64,000 bases of DNA, taken from NCBI GenBank assembly GCA_963402885.1, contig OY727096.1, positions 2,976,001-3,040,000 of the forward strand, in the 5' to 3' direction. The notes under the pieces were generated by a model. It did not search any database. It worked only from the letters and a program-made list of their open reading frames with translations, and was not told where the DNA came from. A program made the translations under genes and the position numbers. Of this stretch, positions 34,080 to 44,959 are shown in pieces. Every line of letters starts with the position of its first letter. Within the stretch, counting starts at the first letter, position 1. This DNA comes from Antedon bifida. Taxonomy: Eukaryota; Echinodermata; Crinoidea; Comatulida; Antedonidae.

Positions 34080-37000
34080 ATGGAAAGTAATCCTGAGGAT
34101 TGGTAAGTATTTGTTAGGTGGTTGTTATTCATTTGATCTAAGCCTAGAAAGTAGGCCATGTGTTTTTAGGCCGGACTTTGCCAGCAGTGAGTGGTGTGTG
34201 GACAAAAAGATGCCTTTTTTGGTATATTGTTTGTTTTCTAGTCAGTTCGTACTACGCACTAGGCTGCACTATTATCGGTACTTAGGTAAGGGAAAATCTG
34301 CTATGCTTATGCTTGCATGCTAGCTCTACTATAGTAGTAGTAGGTAGTTATAATATAATTATAATATGCCTTTATTAAATAAAATAGGGATAGCCAATAA
34401 ATAGTTCAATGATGTGTGTGTATGTACTGAGAGTAACTGACTGCTGGCAACACTACAGTATAGATAGAAAGTGTTGGATTCATCTGTATAAAATGGTTAG
34501 GCTAGCTAGTACTCTAGCATAATCCTTTATATACACAGTCACAGAGCAGTTTTAATTTATATATATTTGTTCAGTTTTCGAGAACCGAAGCCATTCTTTA
34601 CAGAAGAAAGCTATAAAAGACTCACCATAAAACCATCTTTGGAGAGAGTTATGGAAGAATGGTACAATGATACAAATGACAAATCAAATGAAGATTTTCT
34701 AAAAAGGTAAAAACCACCAAAAAAAATGGAGCCAATCAACCACGAAACTGTTCTGATGTTTATGGATGGACTATATGGTACCGTGTGACCCCAGAAATGG
34801 TCCCATTATTTTCCTATTTATCAATCTTCGACATTTTTATTCCATAATAAAAATAAAGATATATACAAATACAACAAATAATATGATAATGGAATGGGAT
34901 ACAAAATAAGCACAAGTGATTTAAGCATGTAACCCTAACAAAAAAGAACAAACATAGTAGTACAAACAACAACAAAAACCAAAATAACGAAATGTGATTT
35001 AAATTAATACTTAACTTAAATATTTCTATTGATATAATGTTGCTTTAATCTCTGTTTAAACAAACTTAAAGTGGGGGATTCTTTTATATAATCTGTTAAA
35101 TTATTCCAAATATAATCCATATATTATTTTGTTGCCTAAAGTTAGTGTTAATATCTAATCAAATTTTATTTTTCTGACTTAAGTTTGAACCCAGATCTGG
35201 AAAGCCCAAAGGTAGGATGCCCGTATCCCAGGAAGTCTTTTTTATCATGGTCACAGCAGAGAACATATCTGGAACTATATCACAAGTTGTCAACATGCCC
35301 ACCAGCACAGCACCCATCTCAGAAAGAGTTAAAAGAAATTGAACATTTTAAGGTAAATATTTATACATCTACCTTCTATTATATTAGCACATTAAAATGA
35401 CATTATACCATATAGATATTGTAGTTCACTATATATATATATATCAATATGCTGCTCTACACTATCAAACTAACAAAAAAATTTGATTTTCCCATATATG
35501 GACATGATGATGCCATATCACTACCATATTTAAGAATATGTCGCTACCGTATTTGGGCACATCACACTTTTTTTACTAGGGTTTGCAGATGCAAGTTGGT
35601 CAAGAGCAGGAAGAGTTTATGAACTATCTAAGGTCAATTGCACTACAACACCCTGAAGATTATTCCTTTACAAGTTCAAAGGTCAATCAGTATATGAAGG
35701 TATTTAATCTTGTTGACAATGTTGAGTGGGCTTCTTACCCCAAGGGGTTTTTTGCACAAGCACCACTAGTTAGGAACCAGCTTCCACTCCATATCTGTCA
35801 ATGTAAATCTCTTAAGCAATTCAACTTCTAAGATCTCACCTTTTCAATAATTCTTGTTGGTCTTTTAATGCTGTGAGACATCAGTAAATAAAGTTTATTT
35901 TTATTGTACCTGGTGCAATGCTTTTAAGCTAATGAGTAAACTAACCCATACGATTATAGGTTTGCTTACAGTACAGTCTCTTTTTATTTGAAATAACAGT
36001 CAAGATTATTTATATATTTTATTATTACTTTATACAATTGTGTCTTTCAGAAATATCTTGAATATTCGTTAAAGCGTATCTGTTCTGTTCCTCGTTATTA
36101 CACTTTACAACAAACGATCAGCTTAAAAGCGGGCGCCGTCTACAAAACCGATTCCATCATGAAGTTTATTCAATATTTATTTGTCAAGGTTTGAACATTT
36201 ATTAATTATTGTTGTATTATTTGGTAAAGTTTATCAAATATTCTGGCAACCTTAACATTCAATATTTATTTGTCTTTTGAAAATTGTATTTGTACTACAA
36301 AGTGTACTCCTCAATACATTCAGGAGTGTGCTGTTTGTATGTTGGTATGTAGAAGTTTACTAAATTTAAGCGTGTTGTATATCGCACTCCTCAATGGCAG
36401 TTTAGGAGTGTGTTAGGTGAGTGATCGCACTTGCTCGCCTTAAAAGACAAGGGCCTGGTTAAGGATATGAACATGTATTAATTATTGTTATATTATTTGA
36501 GAAAATTTATCACAACAATCTGGCAACCTTAACAAGTAAAACATCCCCTGAAAAATAAAGGTACAGAGTACCTCAGCCGATACATAGCCAAGCCATTCAG
36601 TACATATTGACTTCCATGTTAGTGTATTTCTAGTTTAATATAAATTTGTGTTGGTTATAATTATTTAGTAATATTTATTGTTGTTTGCTGTAGGATGGTA
36701 ACAAGGCAACAGCTTCTAAGCCCTCTTGTAGCAGCTACAAATCTTTTACAAGGAATCAAAGTATCAACAAAGACATTTTGGACAAAATTGACTCTCCTTG
36801 TTACCAGGTAACTACCATCAATTTCAATTTTGTTTTTTCTTGTTGAATAGAGGTCATTTATTTCACATTCATTTCAATATACAGTGGAACATAAATGCAA
36901 TTAATATACAGTCAACTCTCCCAAAACCAGACACCTTAGGGCTGGTTAAATATTTCTGGTTTTCTGGAAAGTCTGGTATTCAAAATGTGTTTTTAATGGT

Positions 37001-40000
37001 AAAAATTAATTTGGGACTGTTTGGAGAGTTTCCGGTTTTCAAAGAATCCGTTATTGGGAGAGTTGACTGTACAATAAATCTAGTATTATTCAAATCCAAG
37101 GTTTTTATATATTCTCTATTTTTTTTAAGGATTTGACCTCTGACCCTGTAATAGCAAGCCTGGTAGCCAAGCACCCAGTTGACTTCATAGTGTCTAGCGA
37201 AGCCTTTCTTACTATGCTTGATAACCATTCACCACACTATGAACAGCAATGGGAGATTCCATTTACTGTGCAAAGTCAAAGTAAGTAGGCCTACTTAGTG
37301 GTACTGACACATTCTTGCTACCTAATACCAGGATGGTTCTCATGACTGTATACTGCAGTAAAATGTGCTGCCATGTGTTGACATGTGTGTCCATGAGTTC
37401 CTTCTGGCTTGATATATCTGCCACTACTTAGTGCAGAGGAATGCTTTGTGACTTGTAATTGTAATTGGCTTCTATTCAATTTCAACATTTTTAAAGCTCT
37501 GTCTACACTATCAAATTTTATGTGACAAAAAAATGTGCCCATATATGGACATGATGATGTCATATCACTACCATATTTGGGCATATCACTACCATATTTG
37601 TGAACATCACTATATTTTGTGCTGTTCCTGATGGAATGGTACTGCAGATTTTATGTAGACAAGGGTTAGATTAGATAAATTATATACACAAATTAATGCA
37701 AGTAGTAATGTTAAGATCATTTAAAACAGTTTAAACATGTTATCTTTATTGTGCTCTTCAGTGGCGAATTCAACTTCTAAGAAGAAAGTTATTGTCATAA
37801 ATACTCCATTGATGAAGAAATTGTATTTGCCAAAAGTTCAAAATACCATGTATCACATGGAAGCTTTAAAACATTTTTTCATTGGGAAAAATACAAAAGA
37901 AAGTAAACCGGAAACAGATGAAAGAAAAATGGAAACAGCAATGAAATCATTACATACTTCACCAACAACAGATGAAACATTTGATTTTGGTAATGAGAAT
38001 GACATCAACAAACTGGAGACATTTACTTGTTTAAAAGGAAATGAAGATAAATTACTCAAAGGCAGTGCTAAATATAAAACATCACAGAAACTATTAAAAA
38101 ATAAACATGAAAAAGAGAATGATTTAGCAGAAAAGACATCAACCAGTTGTCATGAAAGTTTAGATTCGATCCATGATTACCCAGATGGTAGTTTAAGCAT
38201 TCTAGATCATGCTTCAGAAGTGAAACTAACAGAAAGAACTAATGAAGATCATCTGGTGGCTTCAAGTTTAATATCTTCTCAAACTGTTGAATGTGCTAAA
38301 GATCAATTTGAAATTAGTAAAATATCTTTGGAACTTGGGGAACTTAAAGATCAAAACAAAGAAGGTAAATTCCTGCCAGAGGGCAGTGTTGTCAAATTTC
38401 AAGTTCCAAAAAAGAGCTCTGACACATTGGTCATCAGAGATAAACCATTTATTAGTGATAGCAGTGATACTGAACATGAACTGGTGATAGCTCTTGACTC
38501 AAGTAGTAATGATGAATCAAATAAAAACAAGTTCATGAGTCCATCACAACCAAGCAACATCATTGAGAAAGATTCTACCAAAAGTATTGTGACAAGAAGT
38601 AGAAAAAGGAAAGAGGTTGAAGAAAATGAAGGTAAAGAATCTCATATTAATACAAACCAGAGTCAAATTGTGATGACTCAAGCATTGACCAATACACTGG
38701 ATGGGTCTACACTGTTAAGAAATAAACGACTTAAAGGAGTTTGTGAGAAGCTTCAAAATGGACAACAGAAGAAAAACTCCACAGTGTCAGCAGACAATGA
38801 TGCAGTTAATTCTAATCGATTCAGTGATGAATCAACAGAACAGACACCTCTGTCACCAGATAAAGAGGACAGAGGTGTGTCTTTAGTGTTGCCTAAGAGT
38901 CCCCTAAAGAGGACTTCTTCATCTAATAATTTGACAACGGACAACTCCAATTTGAAAGTTTCAATAGAATCCCCCAATTATGCTGTTACAGAAAATGCAC
39001 ATGTTACAAAACATCAAGAAGGTATGAAACAATTTTCTGAGAACATTGAATCTGATGGTAAAGATAAATCAAATACCAAATCACCATCAATTACTAATGA
39101 GGCAGAAGACATGTATAGTTTATGGAATTTTGGTAAATTCAAAATTCTTGTAAAATCTCAAGTTGATGGCAGATCAACAACTGATAAAACACAACAGGTC
39201 AGTCTTTCTTTATCCTCATTTTATTGTGTGTAAAGTCTACACTATCAAACAAAAAAAATGTGATGTGACCATATATATGGACATGATGATGTCATATATC
39301 ACTACCATATTTGGGCATATCCCCACCATATTTGGGCTAGTCTGTGTAGACAGAGTTTAATAAAGTTGTGTTGTGTTTTACAATTTGTTTAAACACAAGT
39401 TTATGTGTTATTATTTGTCTTTCGGTTGCCAGGAAGTTCCATTACATATTCAACCCAAATTGGAATACCAGGCTATATTTGGCCATGAGATGTTGACAGT
39501 TAGTGAGGTATGCTGTGGATGGTTGAAGCTGTTTCTCACACCAGGAGCTCAACTAGCCAGAGGTAAATTAGTATAATAGTCTGCTCAAACTTGTAAATGG
39601 TGGAAATAACCTGCGACTGGCAGCCTACTGGTCTGAATTGCACACAGGTGTGGATGACACCACAACTTTCTACTCCCCTAAGGGTCCCTTCAAGTTGTGT
39701 GCTGCCACCAAACGGCACCCGTTTGTCTGTCCATAACGACAGGGGCTGCATTGACCAGTACACCGGGTAACCACCTACTTTTCTGAAAGATGTACTGGGT
39801 TCTTTAAAGTGCACACAAGCCAGATGTGTACACTGGACCTCTAGTTTTAAGTCCTTATCCGGGAAGTCTTGTTCTACCACCAGATCAATGGTCGAGGAGT
39901 TTCTTGAACCTTGATTGTATAGGTATGGTTTACGTTGCCCCTGCCTTAACCCCTCAGCCACTCGACTTGAGCACTGAATCTATAACTTGAACTAAGCTAT

Positions 40001-41555
40001 TACAAAGAAAAAGTCATCTGAACCACTTGGTTTGTGTGTAATTCTAATTACAGGTCGGATCGATGTCTTCACATCTGAGCTTTTAAAGCTAGAGTATATT
40101 GATTTAAATAATGTTTTAAATCCTTTGGTTCCATTTAAGTAAGTTGGATTTTTTGAGTAAATAAAGGGAAAAAACACAAAACCATGAACAGAATGTACAG
40201 AGATTCCTTTTTCTGATGGAACTTACTAGCATCTGAGCTTATATAAATTTCTAAGTGCATTATACTTTAAAAAAAACAAGGCCAACAGCCATAAGTCGCG
40301 TGCTAAAACGCATAGTGATACCGGACCAACAGACAGACAGACCGACCGACCGACATAGTGAACTATAGAGTTGCGTCCACGCGACTAAAAACTCATGTTA
40401 TTACATAATGATGCATCTTATCTTATGAAAATAAAATTGAATCGAATTGTGATAAAAGAAATACCTGGTTGGTTGATTATTTTGGTCAGCTTATATCTCA
40501 CTTCTACAATCATATTCATAATTGTTATGTTTATTTACAGTCCTGGACAATCTATGAAAATGTTGCATTCATGTCTGAAAAATATGTATAGGTAAGATTT
40601 TAAAGTGTCATTATTTAAAAGAGATGAAGTTTGGCTGCATGTTCCAACCTCCTCATTATGCAAAGCTACTTGCCTTCTGACATTGTATGTAGTCTGATAT
40701 GTGGATTAAGCAATTGTGGCTCTGTTACCTGTAAGATTCTCAAATGATAACCTGAATAAATAGGGTTTTTTCCAAGAGCTAATTTAACTTTAGCTTAATA
40801 GAAAAATTAAAAAAATATAATTAATAATTAATATGATAAATAATTTCTTCTTGATGAATATCTGCCTAAAGCTCTGTCTACACTATCAAACTTTATGTGA
40901 CAAAAAAAATGTGCCCATATGTGGACATGATGATGTCATATCACTGCTATATTTGGGCATATCACTAACATATTTGGGCACATCACACTTTTTTTTGTCA
41001 AACTAGTTTGATAGTGATAGACGAAAGAAGAAAAGAGAATATGTATTGGACTAGACATTTAGTAGTATATATATAGTATATGCAAACATTCTTGTATAAT
41101 TGTAAATCATTTTGTTTAGCCTTTCAGAGGGCGAATATCTTTTATCCCACAACACGGGTGATCTTCATGCATGCATATATCAGAGCACACAACCTGCTAC
41201 AAAGAGCTCCTATGATCTTCACACATGTCACCAGAAACACCATCTAGGGCAGTATGGGTCTACAAATCACCCATGGTTACCATTAGATACCAATCAACCA
41301 CTCAAACAACATACCGATCTATTTAGGATACCGGCGACATTTCCACCAAATACTGGTAATTATTTGGATGTTTATTGTCTTTACCATTTTACTTTAATTT
41401 TTTAATTTTAGCATCCTGGTTTCTCTCTTTAAATACAAATTTATCTATATTGTTCCATAGATGTGACTACTGTGAACAAGAAGGCAGGAGAAAAACCCAC
41501 AGCTATTAAATCTTTAAAAAAAAGGAATAGAAAGAAAAAGAATGGAAAATTGTAG
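34080..41555 (+). CDS. ICE2: Little elongation complex subunit 2 (ICE2/NARG2)
   Basis: Thirteen coding exons: 34080-34102, 34575-34706, 35184-35352, 35589-35699, 36051-36188, 36694-36807, 37130-37280, 37762-39197, 39433-39562, 40054-40138, 40541-40591, 41120-41355, 41461-41555. All phases join, giving 956 residues; the human protein is about 980. The N-terminus has the conserved PRKSFLSWSQQRTYLELYHK block. A 478-codon exon encodes a hydrophilic, Ser/Lys/Glu-rich, probably disordered middle. Residues from about 760 match the NARG2 C-terminal domain (YQAIFGHEMLTVSE, GEYLLSHNTGDLHACIYQ, RIPATFPPNT). The end is a lysine-rich tail resembling a nuclear signal. In animals ICE2 works with ICE1 and ELL in RNA polymerase II transcription of snRNA genes. 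Introns carry four MITE A copies, a SINE and a family D repeat. Confidence 0.93.
35453..35578. mobile_element. MITE family A copy 9, right end truncated at a splice acceptor
   Basis: Left end GCTCTACACTATCAAAC; right side GGGCACATCACACTTTTTTT, then truncated. The exon 4 acceptor AG of ICE2 lies at 35587-35588, about 10 bp further on, so the T tract of the element serves as the polypyrimidine tract. Confidence 0.8.
37493..37618. mobile_element. MITE family A copy 10 (right end lost)
   Basis: AAAGCTCTGTCTACACTATC at the left and the repeated CACTACCATATTTG middle, but no right TIR. ICE2 intron 7. Confidence 0.8.
39231..39360. mobile_element. MITE family A copy 11
   Basis: AAAGTCTACACTATCAAAC at the left and GTGTAGACAGAGTTTAA at the right. 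It lies 33 bp after the donor of the large ICE2 exon. Confidence 0.8.
39600..39968 (-). mobile_element. tRNA-derived SINE, copy 3
   Basis: The minus-strand head at 39968-39930 reads GTCGAGTGGCTGAGGGGTTA, followed by the family core (CAGTGTACACATCTGG, TGCACTTTAAAGAACCCAGT). The left part, to about 39600, differs from the other copies. A 141-residue minus-strand frame here is incidental. ICE2 intron 9. Confidence 0.72.
40276..40390 (-). repeat. Dispersed repeat family D, copy 2
   Basis: Reverse complement of 6411-6531: AACAAGGCCAACAGCCATAA, then GTCGCGTGCTAAAACGCATA, a (GACC)n run, and CGTCCACGCGACTAAAA. ICE2 intron 10. Confidence 0.75.
40868..41026. mobile_element. MITE family A copy 12
   Basis: AAAGCTCTGTCTACACTATC at the left and CAAACTAGTTTGATAGTGAT at the right; the last bases are altered. 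ICE2 intron 11. Confidence 0.85.
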
Positions 41556-41653
41556 ACCTGGGCTTCATCAAGGGATACTTGCAGGATTTCTGAAATGAAG
41601 GAACGCTAATATTATATATATATGATGATGAAGTGAACCGATTTCTTTTTAAA

Positions 41654-41659
41654 AATAAA
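41654..41659 (+). terminator. ICE2 polyadenylation signal
   Basis: AATAAA 99 bases after the ICE2 stop codon (TAG 41553-41555), followed by T-rich sequence. Confidence 0.6.
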
Positions 41660-41807
41660 TATTATATTTAAAGGTGGTCTTCATTTTTCATGATTTTGGG
41701 GTACAATACATCTTTAAACGTAAATTTATGTAGTCACTCGTGATTTCTGATTACAGTATATATCTGTTAAATCACATAAGGAATTGAAAATATTTATTTA
41801 TACTGGG

Positions 41808-41880
41808 CGACCACGCTTCAGTCAAAGACTGTTCTCCTAGAGTGCCAAGTTATGATCAGTGTGGATGTTTGTTGCTGTGT
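41808..41880 (-). mobile_element. SINE tail fragment
   Basis: The reverse complement matches the 3' end of the 13079-13456 SINE: CACTGATCATAACT, then CAGTCTTTGACTGAAG and CCAGTATAAATAAA. Confidence 0.7.
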
Positions 41881-42182
41881 GTACGTGTGTGATATTACGC
41901 GTGCGCGGTCAGAGGTCGCGACCGTTGGTATGCAGTCAGGCGTAACAAAAACATTTTTTTTTAAATAATTTTTTTCTCTGCATTCCACATTCGCAGTACA
42001 CTCCTGTTAAATATTTCTGTACTACATTAATGCTATATCTCAAACAGCGGTTAAATAAAATGGATTCAACTAAAAATTTAAAAAATTGTATTAAAAAAAC
42101 GCTGTTATTTAGATTAGAAGAGAAGATTTTCAACGAAAGCTGAACGATAATGCCAATGTAACGAATACTGTATATCAATACC

Positions 42183-42330
42183 AGTGATTTGTAATAGCCG
42201 AAGCTCACTGATCAACAAAGATACTATAGCGCCACGAAGTGGCGCAAGATATGGAAGTCCTATCTCTTATACACTGCGCATGAGTGAAATTCCATGGGCA
42301 GCCATTCCGGCAAGCAAGTTACGCGATCAC
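42183..42330. repeat. Left arm of a 2.3-kb-spaced inverted repeat
   Basis: Contains CTGATCAACAAAGAT, a hairpin GCGCCACGAAGTGGCGC, and GGGCAGCCATTCCGGCAAGC. All three recur in reverse complement order at 44400-44515. It overlaps the promoter-like region at 42.27-42.43 kb. Confidence 0.8.
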
Positions 42331-42433
42331 ATACCCCGGAAGTGTATAAAAAACCATTGAACCACATCCACGTGTGACGTGTTGAGTGTTTGTTCGGGAC
42401 ATTTTCTGGTGTTGTATCGGGTAAATTGTAGTG
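42270..42433 (+). promoter_or_regulatory. Promoter-like region and possible noncoding first exon
   Basis: NRF1-like TGCGCATGAG (about 42275), ETS-like CCGGAAGTG (about 42336) and an E-box CACGTG (about 42370) cluster before a strong donor, GTG|GTAAGT (exon end 42433). It could start the transcript that continues at 43214, or be a distal first exon of the helicase gene. Confidence 0.4.
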
Positions 42434-43213
42434 GTAAGTTTTTAGAATATATATTTTTTTGTTAGTAAACATTAACAAAATTATTAAATTGTTGGATAAA
42501 GGTAGTTTAGGCGGGCGTTTCTGTGCAATCCTATCTAGGGCCTAGATAGTAGTAGGCGTAGGCATATTTTAATGCCGAACTAGGCCTAGGCCTATAAATA
42601 ATATTATACAAAAAAAGTCTGGGAGGATGAATGATATTGGCGGCTTGAAGATGGATCAAACAAGGCTTGGATGGATGGATGGAATAATCATAAGATTAAG
42701 AAAAAAGCTAAAAGCTGTTCGGGAATTTTTAGAATTAGGCGTTTTATTAATACAGTAATAACATTAACAGAAATAATTAAATGTAATGAAATAAAAAATT
42801 GTTATAGGGGCCTAAAAAACAATAAAAGCATAGGTAGGCCTACTAACTATTCTAAACCAAAACATTGATGATGATATTGGTTTTTTTTAAATAATAATTA
42901 TAAATATAAATTATAATTATAAATTTGATCCCCATATTTATTTTGTTCTTCATATTTATTTAAAAAATATTTAGTTAATGTAAACATTTTTGAATACTCA
43001 CTACTCCTTAATTATTATTATTTGTATTGCCATATTTCTGAACTGAACTATCTAGGTTTTCACACATTTTATTACAAATAGTATATTGACTTTTGTTTTG
43101 AATTTAAAAATATATACTGTAGTATTTTAAAATACTATAATAAGTAATTAAATGATTATGTAACAGTTCAAAAAGTGACTATTAATTTAATAATATTTTT
43201 TTCCCTATTTCAG

Positions 43214-43700
43214 AAAGATATAAGAAAGTCTGTCATCATACTGTATTACTATTGAGAAGATGGATGATTGAGTGCACAGTGACATTTTAGACAAGAATTA
43301 AATACAAAGGCCAGAACTGATGGACAATTAATATATATTAGTAATAATAATTTATAGTTTTGATTGTTGAAAAGGAGCAGTATGTGATTACAAATAAAAT
43401 CACTATTTTCACACACCTCATGGATCACTTTAAAGTGAAAGGAAATAACCAGTATTAGTAATATGAGAATTGGCTTCTTTTGTAATACATTAAGAAATCA
43501 AAATAATTATAGAATTTTCCTTGTATTTAAGAAGGCTAAACCATACATTCGTAATTGATTGAGTGTATTTTTATTCCATATCATTATTTAATTGTGTATA
43601 AACAACTTTGAAGTTAGAATTTTTCAGTCTTTTTATTGCATTCTAATCCCGTCCGTAATATTGAAAGTTGAGCTAATAAAAGTGGGTTTCCCCACAAAAC
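43214..43700 (+). ncRNA. Possible terminal exon of a spliced noncoding transcript
   Basis: A long pyrimidine tract and CAG acceptor (43211-43213) precede the exon. AATAAA at 43676-43681 is followed at once by a GTGGG-TTTC-CCCAC hairpin (43682-43695). No open frame of note. Together with the donor at 42433 this would form a two-exon RNA between ICE2 and the helicase gene. Predicted from splice and polyA signals only. Confidence 0.3.
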
Positions 43701-44399
43701 AACAAATTATGATTATGAATTTTTTTAAATAATATTTAATACTTTTACTTTTTTGACAACTATATAATTTCTTTAATTCATTAAATATTTCTATGAATAA
43801 AAAAAATTAACAATTGTTTTTGTATCTTGTAATGTATGTACAGTACTATACTACAGTTGTGGCAGATCGTTCTAAAATTCCCCTTACATTACAATGAAAT
43901 AACTTTGTAGGCCTGAAGCACACAAAATAGAGAGGGTCCAAACAGGGAAAAGAACACGTCCCCCACCATTAATTTTTAAAAAAATAAATAAAAATACAGT
44001 TGTGGACAATATATTTGGCAATTATTACAATTCATCTCCAAAAAATGCTTCTCTCGCACATAAACTGTGCCATCGTCCCAGCCTAGGCCAAACGCGGCCG
44101 ATCTTGGGCGTGAAGTGGGTAGCATCGCTCTGCACCCCGCGACACCATTTATAACTATGCCTCAACCGACTGCCTACAAAATTCGGCCTCCATACAGTCA
44201 GTGTTTATTCTGTAGCCGTTTGAGATTGGACAGTGATATACGCATATGTAAGTGTAATAACAAATGGAGTAACTTTATATAATCGAATTTTATATAAATG
44301 TTCTTTCATTTTGACGCAAAAGATAAAATAAAGTCGTACTGTTTATCGCGAAGATGTAAACCCTATTTGTTTACATTGATTTCGGTGTTGTGCCACATT
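43701..44399. other. Intergenic, partly GC-rich
   Basis: AT-rich to 44040. A GC-rich patch follows at about 44060-44180 (AACGCGGCCGATCTTGGGCG) that may belong to the helicase promoter. The short frame through it has no recognisable domain. Confidence 0.35.
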
Positions 44400-44520
44400 G
44401 CCTTCTGGGTAATCCGCTTGCCGGAATGGCTGCCCATGCAATTATCATTTTTCGAGCGTCAGTTCCATATCTTGCGCCACTACGTGGCGCTATACGATCT
44501 TTGCTGATCAATACACAAAA
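44400..44520. repeat. Right arm of the 2.3-kb-spaced inverted repeat
   Basis: GCTTGCCGGAATGGCTGCCC, then CCATATCTTGCGCCACTACG with hairpin GCGCCACTACGTGGCGC, then ATCTTTGCTGATCA. Reverse complement of 42183-42330, with a different middle. Confidence 0.8.
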
Positions 44521-44735
44521 TGGTACTGTTAAATCAGTTGAAATAGCGCCACCTATAGTTTTGTGTGAGGACTACTATACCCTACCAGATTTTGAGAATT
44601 TGGAAATTCCAAAAGTCTCCTATTACTTCTGGCAGTTTTCATTACTGTATTATACATTAATGTTCCTAATGAAACTAACTGTTCCACAACAATTATTACA
44701 GTATAAACCTACGTGGTACTAATTACTAATTAACA
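44521..44735 (+). promoter_or_regulatory. Helicase gene 5' UTR exon (probable)
   Basis: Ends at donor AACAG|GTAAG (exon end 44735). All three frames carry a stop just before the donor, so it is noncoding. The next acceptor is at 44948-44949, 10 bp before the helicase start codon. A short upstream frame (44390-44722) overlaps it. Confidence 0.4.
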
Positions 44736-44959
44736 GGTAAGAAACTAATTTCAATTTTATTTTTAAAACCAACAGTTAGGGTACTACAATAGGCCCCAGT
44801 AATAGTACTACTGGTGCTGTATTATTGAGCTAGAGTAGGATGATGGTGACTCCTCATTAGCTACGTTTTAACCTACATTGCAAGTAGGTAGGTAGGTAAG
44901 AATTATCATGGTTGATGGTATTTTGAAACATTTTTTATTTGAATTACAGTTTATACAAG

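Noticed and set aside
34111-34323. 70-residue frame in ICE2 intron 1
   Set aside because: Begins inside the intron after a good donor and has no recognisable content.
39536-39961. 141-residue minus-strand frame in ICE2
   Set aside because: Covers the SINE at 39600-39968; no protein domain.
44050-44180. A small nuclear RNA gene in the GC-rich patch
   Set aside because: Compared on both strands from memory with U1-U7, U11, U12 and 5S; no match.
44390-44722. 110-residue frame upstream of the helicase
   Set aside because: Overlaps the inverted-repeat arm and a probable 5' UTR exon; no domain, and the exon has stops in all frames at its 3' end.
44939-44959. Helicase start at 44939
   Set aside because: That codon is TTG and lies before the splice acceptor at 44949; the ATG at 44960 is the sensible start.
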